A stretch of DNA of 64,000 bases, from contig NZ_FOSK01000005.1 in NCBI RefSeq assembly GCF_900114245.1, positions 62,001-126,000 of the forward strand. Direction: 5' to 3'. The notes beneath the pieces are model-generated. The model was not told the origin of the DNA and ran no database searches. It worked only from the letters and a program-made list of their open reading frames with translations. The DNA comes from Pseudovibrio ascidiaceicola. Its GTDB lineage: Bacteria > Pseudomonadota > Alphaproteobacteria > Rhizobiales > Stappiaceae. Positions within the stretch are counted from its first letter, which is position 1, and each line of letters starts with the position of its first letter. Of the stretch, positions 18,819-27,716 are shown one piece after another. Made by a program: the position numbers and the translations under genes.

Positions 18819-20404
18819 GATGGTGGGCTCTCTTCAGGTTTCTCTGGCTTATAATCCTTGTTGGTGAGGGCCTGATAGAACGGCTTGCTCCGAAGCATCT
18901 TTCGGTTCTCTTCGAGCTGGTCTTCGTCGTCCACGCCAACACCACGAGAGCCTTCTTCATTGCGGAAGGTTGCAAAGCTCAAACCTTCGAGGCCAGCATC
19001 GGAATCCGGGTTCTTGCCCGGTTGAATTCCAGCGGCTGCTAATTCCTGTTCCAGCAGTTTCAGGAAAAAGCCGAAGTCTTCAGCGCCATCAGGATAGCTT
19101 GTGTCCTTGGCATACGGATAAAGCGTGATCTGCGCACCTTGGGTGACCCGATCAAAGTACGCTTTTTGCTCTGCCAGCTTGGCTTTGGCCTCAGGCGTAT
19201 CAGCGGAATACTGCTTCTCATCATCTTTAAATGCCTCCACCGCTCCGTCCATGTTGGTGACTTTAAACGAAAGGAAGGGATTATCTGGCGAGAGCAAAAG
19301 CGGTGTCAGGATGTTTCCGGCTTGTGCCAGTTGATCCATCTGGACACTCAAATGGATCTTGTTTCCGGCTTTCTCGTATTCGCCGCTATCAAGAACAGAC
19401 TTGCCATCCTCGCCCAGAGGCTCGAACTGGGTAAAAATTCCATCACGGTCAGCATTGTTAATCCGGTGATCGGGGTTTTTGAGTAACGCTCTTTGAGCCG
19501 TTATCTTCTCCCTGCTCCGTGCGTACTCTTCTTTATCTGTGTACGGGATCTTGCGCTGCTCCTCATACAATCTATTCAGTTCAGTGAGTATTTCCTGAGC
19601 CCCTGCCACTGAGTTATCGCCGGTATAAGCCTGCACCGTGATTTCCTTGCGCGGCTTTTGAGTTTCCTTTGACGGTATTTCCTTGAGCGTCAGCTCCAGC
19701 ATTTCCAGATAGCCTTGTATTGTCAGAAAGGTATCCCGGCTGGCTTTGATTTCGCCGGCTTTCAGCTGAGCCTCTGCTTTATCGACATTGGTTTGAACGA
19801 GCCCCGCCAACCGTGGAGCCTCTCTTTGCCGATTTTCGGAAAAGCCTTCCAGATCGAAACTGTTGAGGAACTTTAAACGTGCTCTGATATCTGCCAGTTC
19901 TTGTTTTCGCTGCACCAGCACACAAGCGGAGGCGACACCACGGGCGTAGGTCTTTTCGATTTCCTTCATGGTAAGGCTGACATTGTCGAGAGTATCTTCT
20001 ACTGCATCGACATTCTGCTGCTTGTTCAGGTCATTGGCCTGTTCCAGAAGTTGTGCGGTGGATTTGACGTAGTTATCGAAGATTTCCAGATCACGCACGT
20101 CCTTGAAGATGTTCCGACGCTTTTTATAGACCTCGAACTTGGTACTTGCTTTCTTGATTTGTGGCGTGAGATCCGGAATCTGAGGCTCTGGGGGAGCGGT
20201 CTCATCCGCGTTTACATCTGGTTCCAGTGACACGCCGTTGCCAGAAGGCCCATCAGTATGATCCGTGTTTCCGCCGTTTGGATGGCCTTGTGTGTTCGGG
20301 TCCTCCTGCTTGATGTGCAGGATATCTGACATGGAGTGGATCCACGCTTCTGATTGCGGGTCGCTGGTCGTTTTCTCTGCGTCACTCTTTTTTTTCTGAG
20401 GCAT
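18779..20404 (-). CDS. SpvC/OspF/HopAI1-type phosphothreonine lyase, putative T3SS effector with long N-terminal region
   Basis: 541 aa. The C-terminal ~180 residues (about bases 18863-19402) align with SpvC, recalled from memory: KIHLSV, FKVTNM, GAQITLY, a PDSD block, FRNEEGSRG and KPFYQAL match SpvC KFHISV, WKVTDM, GAQFTLY, PESD, YRNELRSGR and EPFYRLM. The known catalytic set is present as K349, H351, K381 (30 residues after the His, as in SpvC), Y429, R481 and R487. About 26 extra residues lie between K381 and Y429. SpvC/OspF enzymes inactivate host MAP kinases by eliminating phosphate from pThr. Residues 1-90 are Ser/Pro/Gly/Asp-rich as in secretion signals, and 90-300 are charged and helical. 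The start is the ATG after GGAG; a GTG lies 18 bases upstream. The first gene upstream is an unrelated, divergent carrier. The domain call is firm; secretion is inferred. Confidence 0.85.
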   Translation of the reverse strand: MPQKKKSDAEKTTSDPQSEAWIHSMSDILHIKQEDPNTQGHPNGGNTDHTDGPSGNGVSLEPDVNADETAPPEPQIPDLTPQIKKASTKFEVYKKRRNIFKDVRDLEIFDNYVKSTAQLLEQANDLNKQQNVDAVEDTLDNVSLTMKEIEKTYARGVASACVLVQRKQELADIRARLKFLNSFDLEGFSENRQREAPRLAGLVQTNVDKAEAQLKAGEIKASRDTFLTIQGYLEMLELTLKEIPSKETQKPRKEITVQAYTGDNSVAGAQEILTELNRLYEEQRKIPYTDKEEYARSREKITAQRALLKNPDHRINNADRDGIFTQFEPLGEDGKSVLDSGEYEKAGNKIHLSVQMDQLAQAGNILTPLLLSPDNPFLSFKVTNMDGAVEAFKDDEKQYSADTPEAKAKLAEQKAYFDRVTQGAQITLYPYAKDTSYPDGAEDFGFFLKLLEQELAAAGIQPGKNPDSDAGLEGLSFATFRNEEGSRGVGVDDEDQLEENRKMLRSKPFYQALTNKDYKPEKPEESPPSQQEEAESRKSAR

Positions 20405-20762
20405 CCATAGGCTCCGCTTCACATCTGGAACACTGCTATTTTGGAGTATTCCGCAGGTTTCCCCTATATCAGCGTGATTTCAGGGCGAATGCGACGTCAA
20501 CAGAACAGATAAAATCTCAGGCTAGTTGCCCGCCATCAGGAGTGACTTGCACAAACCTGTTATACTCCAAACTCTTACGGGCGAAGCCACGTAGGGTAGG
20601 GTGAGGATTGCTGTGAAACTGGTTCTAAACATTTATGCGTAATTGGATCTTATGAAGTTCCACTTGGAAACCTAATGTGCCGGTGAGCAGTAACCATCGC
20701 TCATATCTGTGTGATGTGAGGGGATGTGCTCCTGAACCTGTTTGATTTGAGGTGCCCTGCGT
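20405..20762. other. Divergent intergenic region, effector gene / MFS gene
   Basis: About 360 bp with no supportable gene. It must hold the promoters of the lyase-effector (minus) and MFS (plus) genes. I found no clear inverted repeat, and no hrp-box-like pair at the expected spacing. Confidence 0.5.
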
Positions 20763-21959
20763 ATGTCTCGCACTCTGACATTTGTCGTTTATTTATCTGC
20801 CGTGCTTTTGCAAGCCGGAGCCTATGGACTGACCTTTATGCTCCCACGGCTGTTTGCCGGGTTTGGGGCGGATGAAAAAGCCGTCGGCCTCGTGTTGTTG
20901 GTGGCAACCGTTTCCACGCTGATTGCTGTCTTCTTCTCCGGTCACCTTTCCGACTGGTTTGGCCGTGTGGTCACGCTTGCTCTGGCATGTCTGGCCATAG
21001 CGGGTGCCCTTGCACTGTTTGCACTGGCTGATGGAGTGAACGCCACAGTGATAATCGCCAGTTTGCTGTTAGGTGCAGGATGGGGCCTCACCTATGCGCT
21101 GGCACCTGTGGTGTTGACCCGGCTTGTGACGGCAGACGAACGCATCCGCTACTTTGCGCTCCATTCTGTGGTGTTAATGGCAGGCTTCGGCCTCTCCCCC
21201 GTGATGGCCTCGCAGATTGAAGCCGCGGGCGGGACTATTGCAGATGCGTTTTTGATCACCGCCGGGCTCTGCGTTCTCAGCGCGCTCTTGTTTGCAGTGT
21301 TGGTCAGGCCTGTACAACGACACGCCATCAACCCAGGACCAGAGGCGAAATCGCGACTGAGCATCCGTTATGTTGGTGTGATCCTGCAAGGCAGAGCGCT
21401 CCTGCCGATCATCATGGTGTGCCTTGGGGCCAGCGTGTTTGCGGGCATGAACAACTTCCAGACCGTGTTTGCCGATGCTCGGGGGCTGGACTACGCCTAC
21501 TTCTTCCTTGCCTACACCATTACCGTGGTGATTTGCCGTGTGGCGCTGGCAAAGTTCAAGGGCGGTGTGCAGCCGTACCTCACCATCGCAGCACTGCAAT
21601 ACGTGATGGCTGGCAGTGTGCTGCTCTTTGCGCTGTCAGGCGCAAATGTGCCAGCCTACATCGTCGTGGCGATCCTGTTTGGCATTGGCTACGGGGCGTC
21701 CTATCCCGTGCTGGCAGCAATGACGGCGAATGATGCGCAGGAGGATCTGGTGCCGCAAACCCTGCAGCTGTTCGCGTTGACCTACTTCATCGGCATCTTC
21801 GGCTTTCCGCTCATCGCAGGCTGGATGATTGTGGAACTGGGCACTGGCCCCCTGCTCTACCTCATCTTTGGCCTCGCCGCTCTGGAGGCCACCATGGCCC
21901 TGCGCCGTGCGCAAAGCGATCACACATCCCTTGCTCTTGCGCCCGATAAGTTGACTTAA
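20763..21959 (+). CDS. MFS transporter
   Basis: 398-aa major facilitator protein with 12 predicted hydrophobic segments. The loop 2-3 motif of the family appears as GHLSDWFGRVV near residue 60. A charged linker (VQRHAINPGPEAKSRLS, about 182-200) separates the two six-helix halves. The substrate is unknown. It stands alone between the divergent effector gene and a strong bidirectional terminator. Confidence 0.88.
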   Translation: MSRTLTFVVYLSAVLLQAGAYGLTFMLPRLFAGFGADEKAVGLVLLVATVSTLIAVFFSGHLSDWFGRVVTLALACLAIAGALALFALADGVNATVIIASLLLGAGWGLTYALAPVVLTRLVTADERIRYFALHSVVLMAGFGLSPVMASQIEAAGGTIADAFLITAGLCVLSALLFAVLVRPVQRHAINPGPEAKSRLSIRYVGVILQGRALLPIIMVCLGASVFAGMNNFQTVFADARGLDYAYFFLAYTITVVICRVALAKFKGGVQPYLTIAALQYVMAGSVLLFALSGANVPAYIVVAILFGIGYGASYPVLAAMTANDAQEDLVPQTLQLFALTYFIGIFGFPLIAGWMIVELGTGPLLYLIFGLAALEATMALRRAQSDHTSLALAPDKLT

Positions 21960-21980
21960 CCAGATTGACCGCATGAAATA

Positions 21981-22016
21981 AAAACAGCTCGCGCTGGAGG
22001 CTTGGCGAGCTGTTTT
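21981..22016 (+). terminator. Bidirectional terminator after MFS gene
   Basis: A perfect 12-bp inverted repeat, AAAACAGCTCGC / GCGAGCTGTTTT (21981-21992 and 22005-22016), lies 22 bases after the MFS stop. The A- and T-flanks make it able to act in both directions. Confidence 0.88.
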
Positions 22017-22508
22017 GAAGCAAATGACTTAGAGTATAGCTCAATCTAAGGTTCATCTCTGCTTGATATAGATTTCAAGTATAAATACAATAAGTTACGA
22101 AATATCCATTCTAATATTCTCTTCCCCCCATAACAGTTAAAACACAGCAGAACCTCATTTCGGCTTACCCAAACCGCTTGCTCAATGACCCGTCAGCTGA
22201 GATGAATAATCTCAACAAGGGGCCACAAAAAACACAGTGTTTGTTTTGAAATGCGATCAGCTTGCCACTTAGGTTAAAAGGAACGCGACCCACCAACCAT
22301 TCCCCAAATGGGGGCTTGCAGAAGAAAAAGAGCACGCCTCCGAAAGATACTCAACGTGTTCTGGTTGTTCGATTAATAAGACTGCTCTGCTCGCGTTACT
22401 CTGCATAAGCTAGGCACCACCTAAATCCTGTTTGATATTTATTGTCACTACGCTACGGTAACTCTATCGAATATTTAGAGAATCATTGCTATTTACATAT
22501 TTAGAGGC
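22017..22508. other. AT-rich region upstream of LuxR-type gene
   Basis: About 490 bp without a coding frame of note. It is AT-rich, especially in the last 80 bases before the LuxR-type start, and holds short palindromes (CCCCAAATGGGG near 22300; AAACACAGTGTTT near 22230). It probably contains the regulator's promoter. Confidence 0.45.
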
Positions 22509-23612
22509 ATGGAAAAGAATTTTGAACTCTTTCTCACTCAGTTGTATGAGGCTGTAGAGCACCCCGATCTGTTTGAGCGCGCCCTCACCACGGCTAGCGA
22601 CATGCTGGGAACGTCTGGCGTTCACCTTTACACGTATGATGCAGCAAAACCCGAGGAGCGCCTCAACTATGTGGCGCGTATCGATACCGCATTCGAGCTT
22701 GAATACACCACAGACTACTTCCCCCATGATTACCGAATAGAGCGGGTTCACAAATCTCCCTATGGACAGGTGATAACTGATGCAGAGATGACGACGGAGC
22801 ATGGTTTGAAAACCAACCCGGTCCACCAGCTGCTTCCCAGATATGAGGTCTATGACCTTATGGGAACGAACCTGACCAAGGGCGATAACTTCGGCTGGTT
22901 TGGTGTATCTTCCCTCAGGGCCGGAGATGGCTTCACACCTTTGCAAAGAAAGGTGTTTGAGCGGATGATACCGCATGCCAGCCGGGCTCTGCATTATCGG
23001 CAAAGGGTCAAGAGCCTTGAGATGAAGCTGTCGTTGCAAGACCGCGTTGCAGCGGAGCTTCCATTTGGCCTCATCATCTTTTCACAGCATACCATCAGTT
23101 CCATCAATCCAGAGGCCCTTGAGATTTTGGAGCACGGGTTTTTGAAACTGAAGAAAGCAGGCCTTGCCTGTACTGACCGTAAGCACAACAGAAAACTGGC
23201 AGAAGCGCATGTTAGCGCCCTTCACGGTGGCCTGCCACTTTTGAAGCTGACGGATGAACGATCCGGCATAACCTATCTGATCCAGATGTTTAACCCAAAA
23301 CCACAGGCGGCAGGCGGAGCTGTTGAGGCCGCGCAATACCTGGCGGTGAAGATCATGATGACAGGTGCCTCGGAGCAGGCAGAACGTGCTGTGCTGGAGA
23401 ATATGGCAGATGTCTTCCGGCTCTCAAAAGCTGAGACAAACGTGATCTGCGCCGTCCTCTCCAACCAGTCCCTGCAAGCCTATTCCACAAGCCGCTCCGT
23501 CCGGCTCGACACCGTCCGCAAACAACTCAGAAGCGCTCTTTACAAAATGAACATCAACTCCCAAAAACAACTCTTCCAGCTCTATGAAGTGTTTCGATCC
23601 TTCTCGCGGTGA
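22509..23612 (+). CDS. LuxR-type helix-turn-helix regulator
   Basis: 367-aa regulator. Residues 1-280 form a variable, probably PAS/GAF-like sensory part without a recognised ligand motif. The C-terminal 65 residues form a LuxR/GerE helix-turn-helix (FRLSKAETNVICAVLSN, then STSRSVRLDTVRKQLRSALYKM). There is no receiver domain and no autoinducer-binding signature. It is monocistronic, and its targets are not evident from the context. Confidence 0.82.
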   Translation: MEKNFELFLTQLYEAVEHPDLFERALTTASDMLGTSGVHLYTYDAAKPEERLNYVARIDTAFELEYTTDYFPHDYRIERVHKSPYGQVITDAEMTTEHGLKTNPVHQLLPRYEVYDLMGTNLTKGDNFGWFGVSSLRAGDGFTPLQRKVFERMIPHASRALHYRQRVKSLEMKLSLQDRVAAELPFGLIIFSQHTISSINPEALEILEHGFLKLKKAGLACTDRKHNRKLAEAHVSALHGGLPLLKLTDERSGITYLIQMFNPKPQAAGGAVEAAQYLAVKIMMTGASEQAERAVLENMADVFRLSKAETNVICAVLSNQSLQAYSTSRSVRLDTVRKQLRSALYKMNINSQKQLFQLYEVFRSFSR

Positions 23613-23762
23613 GCTGTGCGAACTGCTTGATGCGTCTTGCATTGCGCCAGCCCAATTTGGGTTTATCTTCAACTCGTTTAGTACACGAAGGGAGCAGCTG
23701 AGCGTGTAGGCACTACAAGTATTTCATGTTACTTATAGCGGGCCTTAAATCCAGAGTTGTAG

Positions 23763-26528
23763 ATGTCATTTGATAAATTAAGTTTCCAAGCGTCCTGGAG
23801 AGAGTATCAAGAGCGCGTTCTCGCTGAGTTAGATACCCATCTGGATGATGACCACTTGCATATTGTTGCAGCTCCAGGATCAGGGAAGACTATCCTTGGA
23901 TTGGAGGTCATAAGGCGAGTAGATCAACCCGCAGTAATTCTTGCTCCTACGATTACGATCCGCAATCAATGGATAGAACGCCTCACGTCCTTGTTTTTAC
24001 CAGAGGGTGAAGAGCGACCTGATTGGATATCAAAGGATATCAGAAACCCAAGGTTTCTCACTGTGATCACCTATCAAGCTCTTCATGCCGCATTCTCGAA
24101 TGAGGACATCGATGAGGAGCTTCAAGACGCAGAAGATGAAGCAGAAGACCAGCCAAAGGTAATCCGGTCTAAATCGGTTGATGTAATTGCACTGCTTGCT
24201 GAGCAAAATGTGAATGTGCTCGTGCTGGACGAAGCGCATCATTTACGGAATGAATGGTGGAAGGCACTCATCAAGCTGAAAGCTGGCTTAGTGAAGCCCA
24301 AAACTGTCGCATTGACAGCTTCTCCTCCATATGATGTCGACTTTAAAGAGTGGCAGAAGTACGAAGAGCTGTGCGGCCCAATAGATGCTGAAATTTCGGT
24401 GCCTGAGTTGGTGCAACGCGGTGATTTATGTCCGCATCAAGATTATGTTCATTTTTCTCTTCCGACAAAGGATGAGCACCAGAAACTATGGGAGTTCAAA
24501 AAGAACACCGCAGGGTTTCTTAAGGAACTTTCGGAGAATAAGCGCTTTTTGGATGCCCTTTCTGCGCATCCTTGGGTTCGTGATACGCAGAGCCACGTTA
24601 AAGACATTCTTGATGATCCGCAGTTCTTCTCCTCGATAATTATATTTCTCAATTCGCTTGGCTTTGCTCCGCCTGATTACGCTCTAAACATTTTAGGTGT
24701 CAGGGCGGCTGAGGTTCCGGGTGTTGATCCCAAGTGGCTTGAAGTATTGCTGAGTGGGGTTCTTTACTCCTATGTTGATGACTTCTCCGAATTTGATGAC
24801 ACTCTGGTTGCTGTTCGCCGCGAACTTAAGCGAATAGGAGCTATTGAGCGGCGCAGAATAAACCTTGAAGACACCAAGGAAATCAAAAAAATACTAGCCA
24901 GTAGCACTGGCAAGCTGAAGAGCATAGCTACGATCACTCGAATGGAAGCCAGGCAACTTGGTGATGATCTACGCATGGTGGTTCTTGCGGACTATATTCG
25001 AGAGGCCGAATTGCCTTCTGGTACGGATGACATAGGCCCGCTTAATAAAATCGGTGTGGCCCCAATTTTTGAGCATCTCCGCCGCGAAAGTATCGCCGGC
25101 GTCAAACTTGGTGTGCTGACCGGATCTCTGATTATTCTTCCCAAAGATGCTCTTGGCATCTTTGATCAAGTGGTTAGAGATAATCACATCGATAATAGCC
25201 ATATTCGGTTTTCAGACCTGGCTCATGACAAGAATTTCGTCCGTGTTCATATCAAGGGAGAGCAAAAGCAAAGCATCGTTCACTTGATAACTGAGGTGTT
25301 CAATGCTGGCGGAATTACTGCCTTGGTTGGAACGCAGGCATTGCTTGGAGAAGGTTGGGATGCACCCTCCGTAAATACCCTCATTCTAGCCAGTTATGTT
25401 GGTTCTTACATGCTTTCCAATCAAATGCGTGGCAGGGCTATTCGTATTGATCCGAGTAAACCTAATAAAACAGCCAATATCTGGCATCTCGCATCAGTTG
25501 ATATTGAGCGGTTAGATGAAAAGCTGAAATCAGTTTTTACAAAAGAGATATTAAGGCCAGAAGTCTTTGACCCGTTTGATGACATTCAACAGAATGTTGG
25601 AGATGATGTGAGGATGCTGCAAAGGCGGTTTCTTGCTTTTGAAGGCGTTTCTTATGAAGCGCCCTTCACAATAGAAAACGGTTCCAAGCGGCTTGCTCTT
25701 GCTGGCACGAAATGGACGAATGCTGGTGTAGAGAGCCTTAATCAAAGCATGTTAGCGCGGGCTAAAGAGAGGAACGCTCTGAGCCACACATGGAGCAACG
25801 GATTGCATGGTTCCAGCCCGAAACCGGAAATGCGTGAAAACGTTGGTTCAAACTACGCGCCCCAAGGTTTCGTGTTTTTTGAAACCATCCAATACTTAAT
25901 TATGACAGGTCTTATAACCGCCGCTCTTGCCATTGCGCAGATATTGTCTGGTGTTCGTGGTGTTGAGACATTGGCAATTTGGATTCTGGTCGGTGCTGGT
26001 GTAGCTGCGGTTATGATCGCACCAAAAGCTTTCAAGATTTTTCGATTATATCTGCGAAACAGTTCTTTAGAGAAATCTATAACGCAAGTTGGATGGAGCG
26101 TCTTAGAAACCCTTCAGTTCATGGAGCACATAAAAACAAGCACTCAAAACCTTCGTATTCAGTCCACGCAAAACAAAATGGGCGTCGTTTATTGTCGGTT
26201 GGATGGGGCTACGCCTGCGGAGAGACGTCTCTTTTTGGAGGCAATGGGAGAAGTTTTAGGCCCCTCTGAAAATCCGCGATATTTGCTTGTGCGTTCTTCC
26301 AGGCTCGGCGGTATATCTCGCGTGGATTATCACCCAGTTCCAAATTCGATCGGTCAAAAAAAGAAGAATGCCGAGTTCTTTGCTAAACGCTGGGAGCGAT
26401 ATATCGGGCCTTCACAACTTATCTACACACGTAGCCCTGAGGGGCGACTATCACTTTTGCAAGCACGAACGCAGTCCTTTGCTTCAGTCTTTCAGAAAAA
26501 GACTGATCGTCTGAGTGTGTGGGAGTAG
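23763..26528 (+). CDS. Orphan DEAD/DEAH-box SF2 helicase with two C-terminal membrane helices
   Basis: 921 aa. Helicase motifs are visible: Walker A AAPGSGKT (36-43), DEAH at 156-159 in LDEAHH, TASP (motif III) near 193, and the motif VI-like QMRGRAIR (about 554-561). Between the two RecA lobes there is a long helical insertion (about 220-440). Two hydrophobic segments (about 710-728 and 738-757) are followed by a conserved-looking soluble tail of ~160 residues. Membrane-anchored SF2 helicases of this size are unusual. The gene is richer in AT than its neighbours and stands alone, both of which suggest transfer. A defence role is possible but unproven. Confidence 0.8.
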   Translation: MSFDKLSFQASWREYQERVLAELDTHLDDDHLHIVAAPGSGKTILGLEVIRRVDQPAVILAPTITIRNQWIERLTSLFLPEGEERPDWISKDIRNPRFLTVITYQALHAAFSNEDIDEELQDAEDEAEDQPKVIRSKSVDVIALLAEQNVNVLVLDEAHHLRNEWWKALIKLKAGLVKPKTVALTASPPYDVDFKEWQKYEELCGPIDAEISVPELVQRGDLCPHQDYVHFSLPTKDEHQKLWEFKKNTAGFLKELSENKRFLDALSAHPWVRDTQSHVKDILDDPQFFSSIIIFLNSLGFAPPDYALNILGVRAAEVPGVDPKWLEVLLSGVLYSYVDDFSEFDDTLVAVRRELKRIGAIERRRINLEDTKEIKKILASSTGKLKSIATITRMEARQLGDDLRMVVLADYIREAELPSGTDDIGPLNKIGVAPIFEHLRRESIAGVKLGVLTGSLIILPKDALGIFDQVVRDNHIDNSHIRFSDLAHDKNFVRVHIKGEQKQSIVHLITEVFNAGGITALVGTQALLGEGWDAPSVNTLILASYVGSYMLSNQMRGRAIRIDPSKPNKTANIWHLASVDIERLDEKLKSVFTKEILRPEVFDPFDDIQQNVGDDVRMLQRRFLAFEGVSYEAPFTIENGSKRLALAGTKWTNAGVESLNQSMLARAKERNALSHTWSNGLHGSSPKPEMRENVGSNYAPQGFVFFETIQYLIMTGLITAALAIAQILSGVRGVETLAIWILVGAGVAAVMIAPKAFKIFRLYLRNSSLEKSITQVGWSVLETLQFMEHIKTSTQNLRIQSTQNKMGVVYCRLDGATPAERRLFLEAMGEVLGPSENPRYLLVRSSRLGGISRVDYHPVPNSIGQKKKNAEFFAKRWERYIGPSQLIYTRSPEGRLSLLQARTQSFASVFQKKTDRLSVWE

Positions 26529-27198
26529 TACTTGCCAAGGTTGTCTTTGGTGAGGTTAACCGCATGATTTTAAGGTTGCTGCTCACGCAAGACTTTTGAG
26601 TTTGGAATTTAATGGTGCATCGCACAATGAAATCCTTAAAAAACGCAAAGAAACGCAAAAGAACGCGTTGCTATGTGGGGGTGTTTTAGGTGGATTGCTG
26701 AGCAGGTTTCATGAAGGTGGCGTTCTGGTTTTGAGCGTGGGGAGAGGTTTATGCCCGGCGTGCGGAAAAGTTATCAACTGCCTTTGGGCAGGGCAGAAAA
26801 ACGCGGCTGGGAGGATAAGTGCGGGAGCGCGCAATTTTCTTACGGGGATAACGTGGTGGCAGCCAAAAAGTGTCGCAAAGAGATGCTTACCTGCAAATAA
26901 CTTGGAATAATTGCCTCCTGTGAAATTTAACAGGAAAGAAATCTCTGAGATATCAAGAGTTCGTGGCGGCGCCTGTGTATCTGCTATTGATTTGTGCGCT
27001 TCACTCTTGGGCGACTTCAGGTGATCTTGCCGTAAAGCACCGCAAAGAACCTTGCCTTGAAGGGAAAAGTAATAACTTACAGAATTATTTACTGTGTGAT
27101 GTCGAATATTACAGCGCCTGTTAATACCTCATGAAGTCTATACTGACCTTTATACTTGTACTAGGGGCAACCCCGTAGCACAGGGGTAGAATAGCTGC
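26529..27198. other. Intergenic region between helicase and tna promoter
   Basis: About 670 bp without a supportable gene. A 104-codon frame at 26596-26910 begins at TTG, lacks a ribosome site and has no family signature. A short Lys/Arg-rich frame near 26628 is equally weak. It may be decayed DNA acquired together with the helicase. Confidence 0.5.
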
Positions 27199-27227
27199 TT
27201 GACACATGGGTGAATGTGGTTTCATAT
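27199..27227 (+). promoter_or_regulatory. Candidate tna operon promoter
   Basis: A perfect -35 hexamer TTGACA (27199-27204) is followed after 17 bases by a weak -10, TCATAT (27222-27227). A start near 27234 would leave about 38 nt before the leader-peptide ATG, a sensible distance. The weak -10 suggests an activator. No CRP-like TGTGA-N6-TCACA site was recognised. Confidence 0.55.
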
Positions 27228-27271
27228 GCCTTTGCTATCACATGATATGCAGTAAAGATGAGGAATAGGCC

Positions 27272-27376
27272 ATGAGCCGGTCAGTACTGGTTCTTCAGTA
27301 TCGCAATAAAAAAAGTTTGGCATGGTTTACGCAAGATGTTCGTCTTGCCTATGACTTCCCAAATGTGTGCGTATAA
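27272..27376 (+). CDS. tnaC: TnaC tryptophanase leader peptide
   Basis: A 34-codon frame has AGGAATAGGCC before its ATG. It encodes Trp18-Phe19-x2-Asp22-x7-Pro30, matching the spacing of the three residues essential in E. coli TnaC (Trp12, Asp16, Pro24). Trp18 is the TGG at 27323-27325 and Pro30 is the CCA at 27359-27361. In E. coli, free tryptophan stalls the ribosome when Pro24 is in the P site; this masks the rho-loading site and lets transcription reach tnaA. Here four residues (NVCV) follow the Pro, whereas E. coli TnaC ends at it. The operon order and the ~340-nt spacer before tnaA support the call. Confidence 0.85.
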   Translation: MSRSVLVLQYRNKKSLAWFTQDVRLAYDFPNVCV

Positions 27377-27716
27377 GCCTACAGGCCCATCAGTCCCTTT
27401 GAAAATTTGATTGTTAGACGCCCAATCTACTTGGTGTAACGGGAAAACTACATCTACCCTTGCGCTTCTTCGGGCAAAACTACTCACACCGTCTCTGACA
27501 GTGAACGGGTGAGCTGCGTCTTACTTTCAAATCTGGTGACTGCTGCCGCAAGACACAAATTCCAAGATAAACGCCTGTAGTTTCAGGTGCTTGAAAACTT
27601 TCGCGCCAAATGGTTGGAGAGCGACCCAACTCGTGCGCCGCTGCGTGTTCCCAAAGGTGGGAGCCAGTATTTGGATAAAGAATGCGCAGTAAAAACATGA
27701 CGTAAGGACTAGAACA
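27377..27716 (+). promoter_or_regulatory. tnaC-tnaA spacer, probable rho-dependent attenuation region
   Basis: 340 nt of leader without a gene lie between tnaC and tnaA. The first ~120 nt (27377-27500) are pyrimidine-rich and C-rich with little symmetry, as expected for rho-loading (rut) sequence. No intrinsic terminator hairpin was found. The region ends with the tnaA ribosome site AAGGA (27704-27708). Confidence 0.6.

Noticed and set aside
26596..26910. 104-codon frame after the helicase
   Set aside because: TTG start, no ribosome site and no family match.
27160..27215. tRNA-like string (TAGCACAGGGGTAGA...GCTTGACAC)
   Set aside because: It resembles a D-arm only. No acceptor stem, T-arm (GGTTCRA) or 3' CCA could be paired. 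The TTGACA within it serves better as a -35 element.
27587..27700. 37-codon frame with W-x3-D just before tnaA, first considered as TnaC
   Set aside because: It starts at GTG without a ribosome site and lacks the Pro at the right distance. The frame at 27272-27376 fits all TnaC criteria.
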